From NCBI RefSeq assembly GCF_900109775.1, contig NZ_FOAX01000001.1:186001-250000 (forward strand): a stretch of 64,000 nt of DNA. Reading direction: 5' to 3'. Below are positions 8,111 to 19,551 of this stretch, piece by piece (positions within the stretch are counted from its first letter, which is position 1; every line of letters starts with the position of its first letter). This DNA is from Pseudoxanthomonas sp. GM95 (GTDB lineage: Bacteria > Pseudomonadota > Gammaproteobacteria > Xanthomonadales > Xanthomonadaceae). The notes under the pieces are model-generated. The model was not told where the DNA came from. It ran no database searches and was given only the letters and a program-made list of their open reading frames with translations. The position numbers and the translations under genes were made by a program.

Positions 8111-10005
8111 ACCTGCGCGATGCCATCAATCGCGTGCTGGGCCGCGACGGCGAGCGCAAGGGCGCGCTGCCGCGTAACCGCAATCGCGCGCGCTTCAGCC
8201 TGCGCAATCGCCTGATGCTGGTGACCAGCACGCTGGCGCTGTGCTCGTTCAGCCTGATCGGCCGCGCGGCGTATGTGCAGCTGATCAACAGCGACTTCTA
8301 TCAGAAGGAAGGCGATGCGCGCTTCATGCGCGAGATCGCCATCCCCACCTCGCGCGGCATGATCACTGATCGCAACGGCGAGCCGGTGGCGGTGTCCTCG
8401 CCGGTCGAGTCGGTGTGGTGCGATCCGAAAGAGCTGATGAAGAATCCGGAGCGCTTTCCCGAGCTGGCCCAGGCGCTGGGCGAGCCGGTCGAAAGCCTGA
8501 CCCGCCGCGTCAGCCAGAAGGCCGACAAGGAATTCATGTACCTCAAGCGCCGCATCAACCCCGATGCGGCCAAGGCGATCGTCGCGCACAACGTGCCGGG
8601 CGTGTATTCGCAGCGCGAGTACAAGCGCTTCTACCCGCAGGGTGAGGCGATGGCCCACATCCTGGGTTTCACCAACGTCGACGACCGCGGCCAGGAAGGC
8701 CTGGAGCTGGCCTTCGACGACTGGTTGCGTGGCAAGCCGGGCCTGAAGAAGGTCATCCGCGACCAGGCCGGCCACATCGTCGAGAACATCGACCTGGTGC
8801 GCCCCGCGCAGCCGGGCAACGACCTGACCCTGAGCATCGATCGCCGCATCCAGTACCTGGCCACGCGCGAGTTGCGCAATGCCGTGGAGCTGAATCAGGC
8901 CTCCGCCGGCTCGGTGGTGATCCTGGACGTGGCCACCGGCGAAGTCATGGCGATGGCCAACCTGCCGACCTTCAATCCCAACGCCGCCGACCTGGGCAAG
9001 CCGGACGCGCATCGCAACCGGGCGGTGACCGACCTGGTCGAGCCGGGTTCGACGATGAAGCCGCTGACCGTGTCCACGGCGCTGGCCGCAGGCGTGGTGA
9101 CGCCGGCGACGCTGATCGACACCAACCCGGGCTCGATGATGCTGCCGGGCGGTTTCACCATCCACGATGTGCCGCGCAACAACGGCGTGCTGACCGTGGG
9201 CGGTGTGATCACGCACAGCTCCAATGTGGGCGCGGCCAAGATCGTGGCGAAGGTGCCCGACCAGACCTTCTACAACACGGTCAAGGCCTTCGGTTACGGC
9301 AGCAAGCCGCACAGCGGCTTCCCGGGCGAGGCGACGGGCACGTTGCCGGTGCCGGGCAGCCCGGGCTGGTATGGCAGCACCAAGAGCACGATGTCCTACG
9401 GCTACGGCCTGAGCGTGTCGCCGCTGCAGATCGCGCGGGCCTACGCGACCATCGGCAACGGCGGTGAGCTGGTCACGCCGACTTTCGTCAAGGGCATGCG
9501 CAACGAGAATGCCGTGCAGGTCGTGCCGGCCGCGGTGACCAAGCAGGTCATCGCGATGATGGAAACCGTGGTCACCCAGGGCGGCGCGAAAGATGCTGCG
9601 ATTCCGGGCTATCACGTCGCCGGCAAGACCGGTACCGCGCGCGTCGCCTCCGGTGGCGGCTATGCCTCGGGCCACTACTACGCGCTGTTCGCCGGCCTGG
9701 TGCCGGCCACGCATCCGCGCTACGTCATGGTGACGGTGATCAAGGATCCGCAGGCCGGCAAGTATTACGGCGGCCTGGTGTCGGCACCGGTGTTCCACAA
9801 CGTCATGGAAGGCACGCTGCGCCTGATGGACGTGCCGCCGGATGACATGGACAACTGGATGGCCGCGCAGGCGCGCGACGAAGCCAAGCGCGCCGCCCAA
9901 GCGCCCAAGCGTGCGCCGAAAACCGTCGCCGCGCTGCCGACGCCGCTGCCCGCGCCCGTGCCGACGAAGGCCGAGCAGCCGGCGCTGCCCAGGAGTCTGG
10001 AATGA
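8107..10005 (+). CDS. ftsI: Peptidoglycan D,D-transpeptidase FtsI (PBP3)
   Basis: Septum-specific class B penicillin-binding protein that crosslinks peptidoglycan with FtsW. The 632-residue protein has a basic cytoplasmic tail, a membrane helix at about residues 37-55, and the non-catalytic PBP dimer domain. The transpeptidase domain has all three active-site motifs: S-T-M-K with Ser315, S-S-N at 371-373 and K-T-G-T at 507-510. The last 40 or so residues are Ala/Pro/Lys-rich and probably disordered. It overlaps ftsL and murE by 4 nt each. Confidence 0.97.
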   Translation: MNLRDAINRVLGRDGERKGALPRNRNRARFSLRNRLMLVTSTLALCSFSLIGRAAYVQLINSDFYQKEGDARFMREIAIPTSRGMITDRNGEPVAVSSPVESVWCDPKELMKNPERFPELAQALGEPVESLTRRVSQKADKEFMYLKRRINPDAAKAIVAHNVPGVYSQREYKRFYPQGEAMAHILGFTNVDDRGQEGLELAFDDWLRGKPGLKKVIRDQAGHIVENIDLVRPAQPGNDLTLSIDRRIQYLATRELRNAVELNQASAGSVVILDVATGEVMAMANLPTFNPNAADLGKPDAHRNRAVTDLVEPGSTMKPLTVSTALAAGVVTPATLIDTNPGSMMLPGGFTIHDVPRNNGVLTVGGVITHSSNVGAAKIVAKVPDQTFYNTVKAFGYGSKPHSGFPGEATGTLPVPGSPGWYGSTKSTMSYGYGLSVSPLQIARAYATIGNGGELVTPTFVKGMRNENAVQVVPAAVTKQVIAMMETVVTQGGAKDAAIPGYHVAGKTGTARVASGGGYASGHYYALFAGLVPATHPRYVMVTVIKDPQAGKYYGGLVSAPVFHNVMEGTLRLMDVPPDDMDNWMAAQARDEAKRAAQAPKRAPKTVAALPTPLPAPVPTKAEQPALPRSLE

Positions 10006-11489
10006 CCCGCGCGATGGCCCTGTCCGCGCTGCTGCCTGACGTGCCCGCCCTCCCGGCGGGCGTCGTCGTGCACGGCCTGACCCAGGACAGCCGCAGCGTG
10101 CGGGCCGGCGATGCCTTCGTGGCGATCGGTCCGGTCGACAACAGTGCCTCCAGCTGGCACGGCCTGGGCTTCGTCGAACAGGCGCGCGCGCAGGGCGCGG
10201 TCGCGATCCTGTTTGAACCGCCGGCACCGGAGACGCTGCCTGCACCGGCCGATGCGATCGCCGTGCCGGGCCTGCGCCAGCGCCTGGGCGACATGGCCGA
10301 TGCGTTCTACGGCCACCCGTCGCAGCAGATGACGATGGTCGGGGTGACCGGCACCAACGGCAAGACCTCGACCGTGCAGCTGCTCAGCCAGGCCTGGCAT
10401 CTGCGCGGCACCACCAGCGGCAGCATCGGCACGCTCGGGGCGGGCCTGTATGGCGACGTGCAGCCGACCGGCTTCACCACGCCGCTGGTGCTGCAGCTGC
10501 ATGCGCTGCTGGCCCAGCTGCACGACGCCGGCGCACAGGCCGTGGCGATGGAAGTCAGCTCGCACGCACTGGCGCAGACCCGCGTGGACGGCGTGCACTT
10601 CGACGTGGCGGTGTTCACCAACCTCACCCGCGATCACCTGGACTACCACGGCGACATGGTCAGCTACGGCGCGGCGAAAGCGCGCCTGTTCCAGCGTCCG
10701 GGCCTGAAGGCCGCGGTGGTCAATCTGGACGACGCGTTCGGCGCGACGTTGCCGGGCACGCTGGCCGATGACGTGCAGCTGGTGGGCGTCAGCGCATACG
10801 GCGCCGCGGGTGCCAGCGTGCAGGCGCGCGATGTGGTGCTCGACGGCGCCGGCATCGGCTTCGACCTGGTGATCGGCGCGACCACCCATCCGGTGCGTTC
10901 GCCGCTGCTGGGTCGCTTCAACGTCGACAACCTGCTGGCCGTGGCCGGCGTGCTGCAGGCCGCTGGCGACGCCCCGTCGCAGATCGCGCAGACGCTGTCA
11001 CAGCTGCAGCCGATCCACGGCCGCATGAACCGCCTCGGCGGCGTCGACGGCCAGCCGCTGGTCGTCATCGATTACGCGCACACGCCGGACGCGCTGGAGC
11101 AGGCGCTGACCAGCCTGCGCGATCATGTGGCCGGGCGCCTGATCTGCGTGTTCGGCTGCGGCGGCGATCGCGACACCGGCAAGCGTCCGCAGATGGCCGC
11201 GATTGCGCAGGCGAACGCCGATGCAGTCATCGTCACCGATGACAACCCGCGCACCGAAGACGGCGACAGGATCGTGGCCGACATCGTCGCCGGCTTCAGT
11301 GCCGATGCGGTCTATGCCGTGCAGCGCGACCGCGCCGCGGCCATCGCCCGCGCGGTCGGTGAAGCGAAGGACGGCGACATCGTCCTGATCGCCGGCAAGG
11401 GCCACGAGCCTTACCAGGATGTCGGCGGCGTCAAGCACGCCTTCGATGACACCGTGCAGGCGCGCATCGCACTGGAGGCCAAGCGGTGA
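10002..11489 (+). CDS. murE: UDP-MurNAc-tripeptide synthetase MurE (meso-DAP adding)
   Basis: Cytoplasmic Mur ligase that adds the third residue to UDP-MurNAc-L-Ala-D-Glu. The 495-residue product has the ATP-binding loop 'TGTNGKTS' at residues 116-123. The motif D-N-P-R at 414-417 selects meso-diaminopimelate over lysine, so the peptidoglycan is predicted to be the DAP type. That fits the dapF gene at 38407. The C-terminal 'IAGKGHE' is also typical. It overlaps ftsI and murF by 4 nt. Confidence 0.96.
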   Translation: MTRAMALSALLPDVPALPAGVVVHGLTQDSRSVRAGDAFVAIGPVDNSASSWHGLGFVEQARAQGAVAILFEPPAPETLPAPADAIAVPGLRQRLGDMADAFYGHPSQQMTMVGVTGTNGKTSTVQLLSQAWHLRGTTSGSIGTLGAGLYGDVQPTGFTTPLVLQLHALLAQLHDAGAQAVAMEVSSHALAQTRVDGVHFDVAVFTNLTRDHLDYHGDMVSYGAAKARLFQRPGLKAAVVNLDDAFGATLPGTLADDVQLVGVSAYGAAGASVQARDVVLDGAGIGFDLVIGATTHPVRSPLLGRFNVDNLLAVAGVLQAAGDAPSQIAQTLSQLQPIHGRMNRLGGVDGQPLVVIDYAHTPDALEQALTSLRDHVAGRLICVFGCGGDRDTGKRPQMAAIAQANADAVIVTDDNPRTEDGDRIVADIVAGFSADAVYAVQRDRAAAIARAVGEAKDGDIVLIAGKGHEPYQDVGGVKHAFDDTVQARIALEAKR

Positions 11490-12883
11490 ACCGGCTTCCG
11501 CTCTCGCTGATCGCACATCTGGCCGGCGGCGAACTGCATGGCGAAGACACCACGGTCGAAGCGGTGTCCAACGACACGCGCGCGTTGCGCAACGGCAGCC
11601 TGTACGTGGCGCTGCGCGGCGAGCGTTTCGATGGCCATGACTTCATCGAGGCGGCGAGCCAGGCCGGCGCAGCTGCGCTGCTGGTCGAGCGCGTGGTCGC
11701 TTCCGACCTGCCGCAGGTCGTCGTCGCCGACACCCAACTGGCCCTGGCGCACATCGCCGCCGGCCTGCAGCGCGATCGCGGCGGCAAGGTCGTGGCCATC
11801 ACCGGCAGCAACGGCAAGACCAGCGTCAAGTCGCTGGTGCTGTCGATCCTGCAGCGCGCCGGCGAAACCTATTTCACCCCCGGCAATCGCAACAACGAGA
11901 TCGGCCTGCCGCTGGCCGTGATCGAGGCGCCGGACCAGGCCGAGTTCGCCGTGTACGAGATGGGCGCCGGCAAGCCGGGCGACATCGCCTACCTGACCGA
12001 CATCGCCCGCCCGGACGTGTCGCTGGTGAACAACATCGCCGCCGCGCACCTGGAACGCCTCGGCAGCCTGATGGGCGTGGCCGACACCAAGGGCGCGATC
12101 TATCGCGCGCTGCCGGCCGATGGCGTGGCGGTGATCAACGCCGACGACGCCTTCGCCGAATACTTCGTCGGCCTGGCTGGCGACCGGCGCGTGCTGCGCT
12201 TCGGCCTGGAATCCAGTGCCGAAGTCAGCGCCCGCGCGGTGATGACGGGCGCGGAAGGCTCGCGCTTCACCCTGGTCACGCCCGACGGCGAGGCCGAGAT
12301 CACCTTGGCGCTGCCGGGCCGCCACAACGTGCGCAACGCGCTGGCCGCCGCGGCCATGGCGCTGGGCTGCGGCGTGTCGCTGACCCTGATCGCCGAAGGC
12401 CTGGCTGCGGCACGCCCGGTCGCCGGCCGCCAGGTCGCCCATGCACTGGCATGCGGCGCGGTGCTGGTGGACGACAGCTACAACGCCAATCCGGGGTCGC
12501 TGGATGCGGCGATCACCACGCTGGCCGCGTCGACCAAGCAGGGTTGGCTGGTGCTGGGCGACATGCGCGAACTCGGACCCGAAGGCGCTGCGCTGCACGC
12601 CGCCGCCGGTGCCCGTGCCAAGCAGGCCGGCATCGCCCGCCTGTACGCGCTGGGCGAACTCAGCGCTGCTGCGGCCAAGGCTTTCGGCGACGGTGCGCAG
12701 GTGTTCGACACCCATGCCGCGCTGGCGCAAACGCTGGCCGCCGATCTGAACACCATCGACCCGGCCGCCAACGTGCGCGTGCTGGTCAAGGGCTCCCGTG
12801 GCAGTGCCATGGACCGCATCGTTTCCGCGCTGCTTCCCGCTGCGCCCGCGCAATCTCCGGGAGGCACCGCGCATGCTGCTTGA
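11486..12883 (+). CDS. murF: UDP-MurNAc-pentapeptide synthetase MurF
   Basis: Adds D-Ala-D-Ala to the UDP-MurNAc-tripeptide, completing the cytoplasmic pentapeptide precursor. The 465-residue product has the Mur ligase ATP loop '[11 protein letters not shown]' at residues 106-116, '[10 protein letters not shown]' shortly after, and '[10 protein letters not shown]' in the central/C-terminal domain, all typical of MurF. The D-Ala-D-Ala substrate comes from ddlB, five genes downstream. Its last 11 nt overlap the start of mraY. Confidence 0.96.
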   Translation: MNRLPLSLIAHLAGGELHGEDTTVEAVSNDTRALRNGSLYVALRGERFDGHDFIEAASQAGAAALLVERVVASDLPQVVVADTQLALAHIAAGLQRDRGGKVVAITGSNGKTSVKSLVLSILQRAGETYFTPGNRNNEIGLPLAVIEAPDQAEFAVYEMGAGKPGDIAYLTDIARPDVSLVNNIAAAHLERLGSLMGVADTKGAIYRALPADGVAVINADDAFAEYFVGLAGDRRVLRFGLESSAEVSARAVMTGAEGSRFTLVTPDGEAEITLALPGRHNVRNALAAAAMALGCGVSLTLIAEGLAAARPVAGRQVAHALACGAVLVDDSYNANPGSLDAAITTLAASTKQGWLVLGDMRELGPEGAALHAAAGARAKQAGIARLYALGELSAAAAKAFGDGAQVFDTHAALAQTLAADLNTIDPAANVRVLVKGSRGSAMDRIVSALLPAAPAQSPGGTAHAA

Positions 12884-13958
12884 ACTCACCCGCTGGCTCA
12901 CCCAGCTGGAGAGCCTGTTCTCTCTGTTCAACTACCTCACGCTGCGCGGCATCCTGGCGGCGCTGACGTCGTTGTTCCTGTCGCTGTGGCTGGGCCCGGC
13001 GGTGATCCGTCGCTTGGCCCAGTTCAAGGGCGGCCAGCCGATCCGTACCGATGGCCCGCAGAGCCATTTCTCCAAGGCCGGCACGCCGACCATGGGCGGC
13101 TCGCTGATCTTGATGACGGTGTTCCTGTCGGTGATGCTGTGGGGCGACCTGCGCAACCGTTATGTGTGGCTGGTGCTGGCGGTGATGGTCGCCTTCGGCG
13201 CGATCGGCTGGTACGACGACTGGATCAAGATCGTCAAGCGCGATCCCAATGGGCTGAAGTCACGCTGGAAGTACCTGCTGCAGTCGATCTTCGGCCTGGC
13301 CGCCGGCATCTTCCTGTGGCACACCGCTGACGTGGCCGCAGCGACCACGTTCTACATTCCGCTGTTCAAGGCGGTGGCGTTGCCGCTGGCCGGCGTGGGT
13401 TTCGTGGCGATCGCCTACTTCTGGATCGTCGGCTTCTCCAACGCGGTCAACCTGACCGACGGCCTGGATGGCCTGGCGATCATGCCGACGGTGCTGGTGG
13501 CCTGCGCGCTGGGCGTGTTCGCCTACGCCTCGGGCAACGTGGTGTTTTCCAACTACCTGCAGATCCCGCAGGTGCCCGGCGCCGGTGAGCTGGTGATCAT
13601 CTGCACGGCGATCGCCGGTGCGGGCCTGGGCTTCCTCTGGTTCAACACCTATCCGGCCATGGTCTTCATGGGCGACATCGGCGCGCTGGCACTGGGCGCG
13701 GTGCTGGGCACCATCGCGGTGATCGTGCGCCAGGAGCTGGTGCTGGTGATCATGGGCGGCATCTTCGTCATCGAAACGCTCTCGGTGATGATCCAGGTGG
13801 CGTCCTTCAAGTTGACCGGCAAGCGCGTGTTCCGCATGGCGCCGATCCACCACCATTTTGAACTCAAGGGCTGGCCGGAGCCGCGCGTGATCGTGCGCTT
13901 CTGGATCATCTCCGTGATCCTCGTGCTCGTCGGTTTGGCCACACTGAAGGTGCGCTGA
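12873..13958 (+). CDS. mraY: Phospho-N-acetylmuramoyl-pentapeptide transferase MraY
   Basis: Integral membrane enzyme that transfers phospho-MurNAc-pentapeptide to undecaprenyl phosphate to make lipid I. The 361-residue product has about ten membrane helices and the catalytic residues D115-D116 ('WYDDWIK'), N193 and D196 in 'NLTDGLDG', and the His triplet H326-H328 before 'FELKGW'. The ATG at 12873 gives the family's 'MLLELTRWL' start; a longer in-frame extension lies wholly inside murF. The stop shares one base with the ftsW ATG. Confidence 0.97.
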   Translation: MLLELTRWLTQLESLFSLFNYLTLRGILAALTSLFLSLWLGPAVIRRLAQFKGGQPIRTDGPQSHFSKAGTPTMGGSLILMTVFLSVMLWGDLRNRYVWLVLAVMVAFGAIGWYDDWIKIVKRDPNGLKSRWKYLLQSIFGLAAGIFLWHTADVAAATTFYIPLFKAVALPLAGVGFVAIAYFWIVGFSNAVNLTDGLDGLAIMPTVLVACALGVFAYASGNVVFSNYLQIPQVPGAGELVIICTAIAGAGLGFLWFNTYPAMVFMGDIGALALGAVLGTIAVIVRQELVLVIMGGIFVIETLSVMIQVASFKLTGKRVFRMAPIHHHFELKGWPEPRVIVRFWIISVILVLVGLATLKVR

Positions 13959-15262
13959 TGAACGACTCCTCCCGACATCAGGCCACGCGCCTGGAATCCA
14001 TTGGTGGCCATTTCGATTTCTGGCTGGCCACCGCCGCCGCGGCGTTGATCTCGATCGGCGTGGTGATGGTGGCCTCCAGCTCGATCGCGATGGCGTCCAC
14101 GCCGTTCTATTACCTCGTGCGCCACGTGCTGTTCGTGGTGATGGGGCTGGGGCTGGCCTGGGTCCTGATGCGGATGGAGCTCAAGACCATCGAGAAGTAC
14201 AACCAGCTGCTGCTGCTGGGCTGCGTGGTGTTGCTGCTGGTGGTGTTCGTGCCGGGGCTGGGCGTCAAGGTCAACGGCGCGCGCCGTTGGCTCAATCTGC
14301 TGGTGATCCGCTTCCAGACGGTCGAAGCGGTCAAGGTGCTCTACATCGTGTGGCTGGCCAGCTATCTGGTCCGCTTCCGTGACGAGGTCAACGCGACCTG
14401 GCCGGCGATGCTCAAGCCGCTGGGCGTGGCCGCGGCGCTGGTGGTGTTGCTGCTGGCCCAGCCGGACTTCGGCTCATCCACGCTGTTGCTGGCCATCACC
14501 GCCGGCATGCTGGTGCTGGGTGGCGTCAACCTGCCGCGCATGTTCACGCCGGTGCTGTTCGGCCTGGTCGGGCTGGTCGCGCTGGTGATCTTCGAGCCGT
14601 ACCGCATGCGCCGCGTGACCTCGTTCCTGGACCCGTGGAAGGACCAGCTGGGCTCGGGCTACCAGCTGTCCAACGCGCTGATGGCCATCGGCCGCGGCGA
14701 GTGGACCGGCGTGGGCCTGGGCAGCTCGGTGCAGAAGCTCAACTACCTGCCCGAAGCGCATACCGACTTCATCTTCTCGGTAATCGGCGAGGAGCTGGGC
14801 TTTGTCGGGGTGTGCGCCATCATCGGCCTGTACGCGCTGCTGGTCGGTCGCGCCTGCTACATCGGCTATCGCTGCGTGGAAATGCGCCGCCACTTCGCCG
14901 GCTACATCGCCTTCGGCATCGCGCTGTGGATCGGCATGCAGGCCTTCGTCTCGGTCGGCGTGAACTTGGGCATGCTGCCGACCAAGGGCCTGACCCTGCC
15001 GCTGATTTCCTCCGGCGGTTCGTCGGTGCTGATGACGCTGGCGGCGATGGGCCTGCTGCTGCGCGTGTCCTATGAATTGAGCCGCGCCGAGAAGCAGGTC
15101 GCGCTGCTGCGCGGCGAAGCCGTGATCGCACCAACCCCGGACGCCAAGGCAGAAGCCAAGGCGCAGCGCCCGGCACCGCCGCCGGCCGCGCCCAAGGCGC
15201 CGGCACGTGGCACCAGCCGCCTGACCTCGCGCATCGAGCCCACCTTCGAGAGGATTGGATGA
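13958..15262 (+). CDS. ftsW: Peptidoglycan glycosyltransferase FtsW (SEDS family)
   Basis: Polytopic SEDS protein that polymerises septal glycan strands together with FtsI. The 434-residue product has about ten hydrophobic segments, and '[19 protein letters not shown]' with the SEDS-conserved Glu and Asp region sits in the large periplasmic loop. '[17 protein letters not shown]' near the end is the family signature. The cytoplasmic C-terminus is Ala/Pro/Lys-rich and probably unstructured. It overlaps murG by 4 nt. Confidence 0.95.
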   Translation: MNDSSRHQATRLESIGGHFDFWLATAAAALISIGVVMVASSSIAMASTPFYYLVRHVLFVVMGLGLAWVLMRMELKTIEKYNQLLLLGCVVLLLVVFVPGLGVKVNGARRWLNLLVIRFQTVEAVKVLYIVWLASYLVRFRDEVNATWPAMLKPLGVAAALVVLLLAQPDFGSSTLLLAITAGMLVLGGVNLPRMFTPVLFGLVGLVALVIFEPYRMRRVTSFLDPWKDQLGSGYQLSNALMAIGRGEWTGVGLGSSVQKLNYLPEAHTDFIFSVIGEELGFVGVCAIIGLYALLVGRACYIGYRCVEMRRHFAGYIAFGIALWIGMQAFVSVGVNLGMLPTKGLTLPLISSGGSSVLMTLAAMGLLLRVSYELSRAEKQVALLRGEAVIAPTPDAKAEAKAQRPAPPPAAPKAPARGTSRLTSRIEPTFERIG

Positions 15263-16332
15263 AGGAACAGGGCGCCCCTGTGATGATTCTGGCTGGCGGC
15301 ACCGGCGGCCACATCTTCCCCGCGCTGGCCGTGGCCAAGGTGTTGCGCGCGCGCAACGTGCCGGTCGTGTGGCTGGGCGCGGACGGGCAGATGGAAACGC
15401 GCCTGGTGCCACAGCACGACATCCCGCTGGACACCATCGCGGTCAAGGGCCTGCGCGGAAAGGGCGCGCTCGCGCTGCTCGGCGCGCCGTTGCGCATCCT
15501 CGGCGCGGTCAAGGCCGCCGCCGGCGTGCTGCGCCAGCGTGCGCCGCGCGCGGTGATCAGCTTTGGTGGCTACGCCGCGGGCCCCGGTGGCCTGGCAGCG
15601 CGTCTGCAGGGCCGTCCGCTGCTGGTGCACGAACAGAACCGCGCGCCGGGCATGACCAACAAGGCCTTGTCGAAGTTCGCCAAGCGCGTGCTCACCGGCT
15701 TCCCGGGCAGCTTCGCCACGCGCGAAGAAGCCGTCGGCAATCCAGTGCGCGACGAAATCGCCGCGATCGCGCCGCCCGCCGAGCGCCTGGCCGGTCGCGA
15801 AGGTCCGCTGCGCCTGCTGGTACTCGGCGGCAGCCAGGGCGCGCGGGCATTGAATACCGCCGTGCCGCAGGCGCTGGCCGCGTTGAAGCTGCCGGCGCAG
15901 GTGCGCCATCAGTGCGGCGAAAAACTCCGCGCGGAGGCCGATGCGGCCTACGCACAGGCGGGCGTTGACGCCAGCGTCGAAAGCTTCATTGCCGACATGG
16001 CGCAGGCCTACGCCTGGGCCGACCTGGTGGTGTGTCGCGCCGGCGCCTCGACCCTGGCCGAGCTGTGCGCGGCCGGCATCGGTAGCGTGCTGGTGCCGTT
16101 CGCCGCCGCGGTCGACGACCACCAGACCAAGAACGCCAACTACCTGGTCGAACACGGCGCCGCGGTGCTGCTCAAGCAGGACGACACCTTGAACGTGCAT
16201 TTGCAGCGCGTCCTGGCGGTGTTGTCGGCCGATGCGCCGCGTCGCCTGGACATGGCCAACGCCGCGCGTCGCCTGGCGCGCCCCGATGCCGCAGAACGCA
16301 TCGCAGACATCATTTTGGAGGAGGCCGCATGA
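15259..16332 (+). CDS. murG: UDP-GlcNAc:undecaprenyl-PP-MurNAc-pentapeptide GlcNAc transferase MurG
   Basis: Peripheral inner-membrane GT-B glycosyltransferase that converts lipid I to lipid II. The 357-residue product has the N-terminal phosphate-binding loop 'GGTGGH' at residues 13-18, '[13 protein letters not shown]', '[12 protein letters not shown]' and the second Gly-rich loop '[10 protein letters not shown]', in the expected order. The length is typical. It overlaps ftsW and murC by 4 nt. Confidence 0.97.
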   Translation: MKEQGAPVMILAGGTGGHIFPALAVAKVLRARNVPVVWLGADGQMETRLVPQHDIPLDTIAVKGLRGKGALALLGAPLRILGAVKAAAGVLRQRAPRAVISFGGYAAGPGGLAARLQGRPLLVHEQNRAPGMTNKALSKFAKRVLTGFPGSFATREEAVGNPVRDEIAAIAPPAERLAGREGPLRLLVLGGSQGARALNTAVPQALAALKLPAQVRHQCGEKLRAEADAAYAQAGVDASVESFIADMAQAYAWADLVVCRAGASTLAELCAAGIGSVLVPFAAAVDDHQTKNANYLVEHGAAVLLKQDDTLNVHLQRVLAVLSADAPRRLDMANAARRLARPDAAERIADIILEEAA

Positions 16333-17780
16333 TTTCCGCGGCGCGTGAACGCCGGCTGCAGAACACCGGCAACCTGGCACAGGCCTTCCGCCGCGTGCAT
16401 TTCGTCGGCATCGGCGGCTCGGGCATGAGTGGCATCGCCGAAGTGCTGTGCACGCTCGGCTACGAGGTGTCCGGCTCGGATGCGTCGGAGAATGCAGCGA
16501 CCAAGCGGCTGGTGTCGCTGGGCGCGCGCGTGATGCGCGGCCACAACGCATCCAACGTGCTGGGCACCGACTGCGTGGTCGTCTCCAGTGCGATCAAGCA
16601 CGACAACCCCGAGCTGATGGAGGCGCGCAGCCAACGCATTCCGATCGTGCCGCGCGCGATGATGCTGGCCGAGCTGATGCGCTTCCGCCGCGGCATCGCC
16701 GTGGCCGGCACGCACGGCAAGACCACCACCACCAGCCTCACAGCGGCGGTACTGAGCGAAGGCGGCCTGGACCCGACCTACGTCATCGGCGGCCAGCTGC
16801 TCTCGGCCGGCGCCAACGCCAAACTCGGCGATGGCCAGTGGCTGGTGGCCGAGGCCGATGAAAGCGACGGCAGCTTCCTGCGCCTGAGCCCGCTGATCGC
16901 GATCATCACCAATATCGATGCCGATCACCTGGAGAACTACGGCAACGATTTCGCCCGCGTGCAGGCGGCGTTCGCCGAGTTCCTGCAGCGCCTGCCGTTC
17001 TACGGCCTGGCGGTGCTGTGCATCGACGATCCGGAAGTGGCCGCGCTGGCTGCGGAAACCCCGCGCCACGTGATGACCTACGGCCTGTCCGACGGGGCCG
17101 ACATCCGCGCCGAGAACGTGGTGCAGGAAGCCGGCCGCATGCGCTTCACCCTGTGTCTGCCCGAGGACGTCTCGGTCAACGTGACCCTGGCGCTGCCGGG
17201 CAAGCACAACGTGCTCAATGCGCTGGCCGCCGCGGCGGTGGGTTGGCAGCTGGGCGTGCAGCCAGGCACGATCGCCCGCGCGCTGGCCAACTTCTCCGGC
17301 ATCGGCCGTCGCTTCAACGACCTGGGCGCGATCGCCACCGGTCGCGGCGCCACCGTGCAGCTGATCGACGATTACGGCCATCACCCGCGCGAGCTGGCAG
17401 CAGTGTTTGCCGCGGCCCGCGGTGGCTGGCCGGACAAGCGCCTGGTCGTCGCCTTCCAGCCGCATCGCTACAGCCGCACGCGCGATCAGTTCGATGCGTT
17501 CGCCGCGGTGCTGAGTGAAGTCGACGCGCTGGTCCTGAGCGAGGTCTACCCGGCCGGCGAAGCGCCGATCGCCGGGGCCGATGCCAAGTCGCTGGCCCGC
17601 GCCATCCGCGCACGCGGCCGCAACGAGCCGGTCGTGGTCAGCACCGTCAACCACCTGCCGACCGTCCTGCCGGACGTCCTGCAGGACGGTGACCTGCTGC
17701 TGATGATGGGCGCGGGCGATATCGGCCATGTCGCCCAGCACATCGCCGGCAAGGGCTTCACGGAGATCACCGGCGCATGA
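16329..17780 (+). CDS. murC: UDP-N-acetylmuramate--L-alanine ligase MurC
   Basis: First Mur ligase; adds L-Ala to UDP-MurNAc in the cytoplasm. The 483-residue protein begins with a Rossmann loop '[14 protein letters not shown]', has the ATP loop 'GTHGKTTTT' from residue 127, and 'DDYGHHPRE' in the central part, which is MurC-specific. murB and murD are not in this window, although murD commonly sits between mraY and ftsW in other gammaproteobacteria. It overlaps murG and ddlB by 4 nt. Confidence 0.97.
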   Translation: MISAARERRLQNTGNLAQAFRRVHFVGIGGSGMSGIAEVLCTLGYEVSGSDASENAATKRLVSLGARVMRGHNASNVLGTDCVVVSSAIKHDNPELMEARSQRIPIVPRAMMLAELMRFRRGIAVAGTHGKTTTTSLTAAVLSEGGLDPTYVIGGQLLSAGANAKLGDGQWLVAEADESDGSFLRLSPLIAIITNIDADHLENYGNDFARVQAAFAEFLQRLPFYGLAVLCIDDPEVAALAAETPRHVMTYGLSDGADIRAENVVQEAGRMRFTLCLPEDVSVNVTLALPGKHNVLNALAAAAVGWQLGVQPGTIARALANFSGIGRRFNDLGAIATGRGATVQLIDDYGHHPRELAAVFAAARGGWPDKRLVVAFQPHRYSRTRDQFDAFAAVLSEVDALVLSEVYPAGEAPIAGADAKSLARAIRARGRNEPVVVSTVNHLPTVLPDVLQDGDLLLMMGAGDIGHVAQHIAGKGFTEITGA

Positions 17781-18751
17781 GCCAGATCGCATTCCCGCCG
17801 CCGCGCAGCACCGATCCGGCCGTGTTCGGCCGCGTCGCCGTGCTGATGGGCGGGACTTCCAGCGAGCGCGAGGTGTCGTTGAACTCCGGCGCCAATGTGC
17901 TCGAAGCGCTGCGCGCGCGCGGCGTCGATGCGTTCACCGTCGACGGCGTTCCGGCGCTGGCGCAGTTGCTGGCCGGCGACAGCTGCGATCGCGTGTTCAA
18001 CATCCTGCACGGCCACAACGGCGGCGGCGAAGACGGCATCGTGCAGGGCCTGATGGACGCTTTCGGCGTGCCGTACACCGGCTCGGACGTGCTGGGCTCG
18101 GCGTTGAGCATGGACAAGGTGCGCACCAAGCAGGTGTGGCTGTCACTGGAACTGCCGACGCCGCGCTATGTGCGCCTGGCTTCGACCGCCACTGCAGCGG
18201 ATGTGCATGCGGCCGCCGCCAAGCTCGGCCTGCCGGTGATCGTCAAGCCGGCCAATGAAGGCTCCAGCGTCGGCGTCACCCGCGTGTTCGAAGACGCGCA
18301 GCTGGACGAAGCGGTGGCCCTGGCCGCCCGCTACGACGGCGAGCTGCTGATGGAGCAGCTCATTGTCGGCGACGAACTCACCGTCGCCATCCTGGGCCAG
18401 ACCGCGCTGCCGTCGATCCGCATCGTGCCCAAGGGCGCCTGGTACGACTACAACGCCAAGTACATCGCCGAAGACACCCAGTACCTGTGCCCCGGCCTGG
18501 ACGGCGAGGCCGAAGCCGAGATCCGCCGCATTGCGCTGGCCGCGTTCAACGCCGCCGGCTGCCGCGGCTGGGGCCGCGTGGACGTGATGCGCGACGGCAA
18601 GACCGGCGCGTTCTTCCTGCTGGAAGTGAACACCGCGCCGGGCATGACCAGCCACTCGCTGGTGCCCAAGGCCGCGCGCCAGGCCGGCATCGGCTTTGAA
18701 GACCTGTGCTGGCACATCCTGGAATCGACCCTGGAGACGCCCACGGCATGA
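17777..18751 (+). CDS. ddlB: D-alanine--D-alanine ligase
   Basis: ATP-grasp enzyme that makes D-Ala-D-Ala for MurF. The 324-residue product has the N-terminal '[17 protein letters not shown]', the central '[17 protein letters not shown]' binding loop and the C-terminal metal site '[19 protein letters not shown]'. Position between murC and ftsQ is that of E. coli ddlB. The stop overlaps the ftsQ ATG by 4 nt. Confidence 0.96.
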   Translation: MSQIAFPPPRSTDPAVFGRVAVLMGGTSSEREVSLNSGANVLEALRARGVDAFTVDGVPALAQLLAGDSCDRVFNILHGHNGGGEDGIVQGLMDAFGVPYTGSDVLGSALSMDKVRTKQVWLSLELPTPRYVRLASTATAADVHAAAAKLGLPVIVKPANEGSSVGVTRVFEDAQLDEAVALAARYDGELLMEQLIVGDELTVAILGQTALPSIRIVPKGAWYDYNAKYIAEDTQYLCPGLDGEAEAEIRRIALAAFNAAGCRGWGRVDVMRDGKTGAFFLLEVNTAPGMTSHSLVPKAARQAGIGFEDLCWHILESTLETPTA

Positions 18752-19551
18752 GCAACGTGCTGCGCGTGCTGACCTGGATCCTGGCGCTGGCGCTGGTCGC
18801 GCTGCCGGTCGTGGCCGTGTTCAACGGCTGGATCGGCGCCGAGCGCTGGCCGCTGACCAAGCTGCGCGTCGGTGGCGACATGCACCGCGTGGATCCGGCC
18901 CAGCTGCGCGCGGTGATCGTGCCGTACGCGCAACGCGGCTTTTTCGCCGTCAAGCTGATTGATGCGCAGGACGCGGTCGAGCGCCTGCCGTGGGTGGAAC
19001 GCGCGCAGGTGCGCAAGCGTTGGCCCGACGTGCTGGAAGTGACCATCGTCGAACACAAGCCGTTCGCGCGCTGGGGCCAGGATCGCCTGCTGTCGGTCGA
19101 TGGCGCGCTGTTCCCGGTGCCGCGGAATGTCGATGCCAGCGCATTGCCGCAGCTGGGCGGCCCCGACGGCCAGGTCAAGGAAGTGGTCGCGCTCTACAAC
19201 GAATCCACCCAGCTGTTCGCGCCGATGGGCCTGAAGGTCGATGCGCTGGTGATGGATGCGCGCGGCAGCTGGTCACTGAAGCTGGGCAATGGCCTGGACG
19301 TGGTGATCGGCCGGGCGGACGCGCGTCCGCGCCTGCTGCGCTTTGCCCGCCTGCTGCCGCGTCTGCTCGGCGACACCCGCGTGCTGGCCCGCGTCGACCT
19401 GCGCTACACCAATGGCTTCGCCCTGACCTGGGGCGAGACCAAGCCGGCCGCCAACCAGGGCGCTGCATCCCCCACTTCTTCCAGCGCCGCCGCGCCGGCC
19501 CGCCAGGCCGCGTTGACGACGCACGCATCACAGCAGGCACTCCACGCATGA
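18748..19551 (+). CDS. ftsQ: Cell division protein FtsQ
   Basis: Bitopic divisome protein that bridges early and late division proteins. The 267-residue product has a membrane helix at about residues 6-25, a POTRA domain ('[18 protein letters not shown]' onward) and the FtsQ/DivIB domain with '[19 protein letters not shown]'. The ATG at 18748 overlaps the ddlB stop and yields the natural short cytoplasmic start; an upstream in-frame start at 18706 is inside ddlB. The C-terminal 40 residues are Ala/Ser/Thr-rich and probably flexible. Confidence 0.94.
   Translation: MSNVLRVLTWILALALVALPVVAVFNGWIGAERWPLTKLRVGGDMHRVDPAQLRAVIVPYAQRGFFAVKLIDAQDAVERLPWVERAQVRKRWPDVLEVTIVEHKPFARWGQDRLLSVDGALFPVPRNVDASALPQLGGPDGQVKEVVALYNESTQLFAPMGLKVDALVMDARGSWSLKLGNGLDVVIGRADARPRLLRFARLLPRLLGDTRVLARVDLRYTNGFALTWGETKPAANQGAASPTSSSAAAPARQAALTTHASQQALHA

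Noticed and set aside
7750..10245. Very long open frame on the minus strand across ftsL, ftsI and murE
   Set aside because: It is antisense to three unmistakable dcw genes, has a His/Arg/Ala-rich composition typical of shadow frames in high-G+C DNA, and shows no domain.
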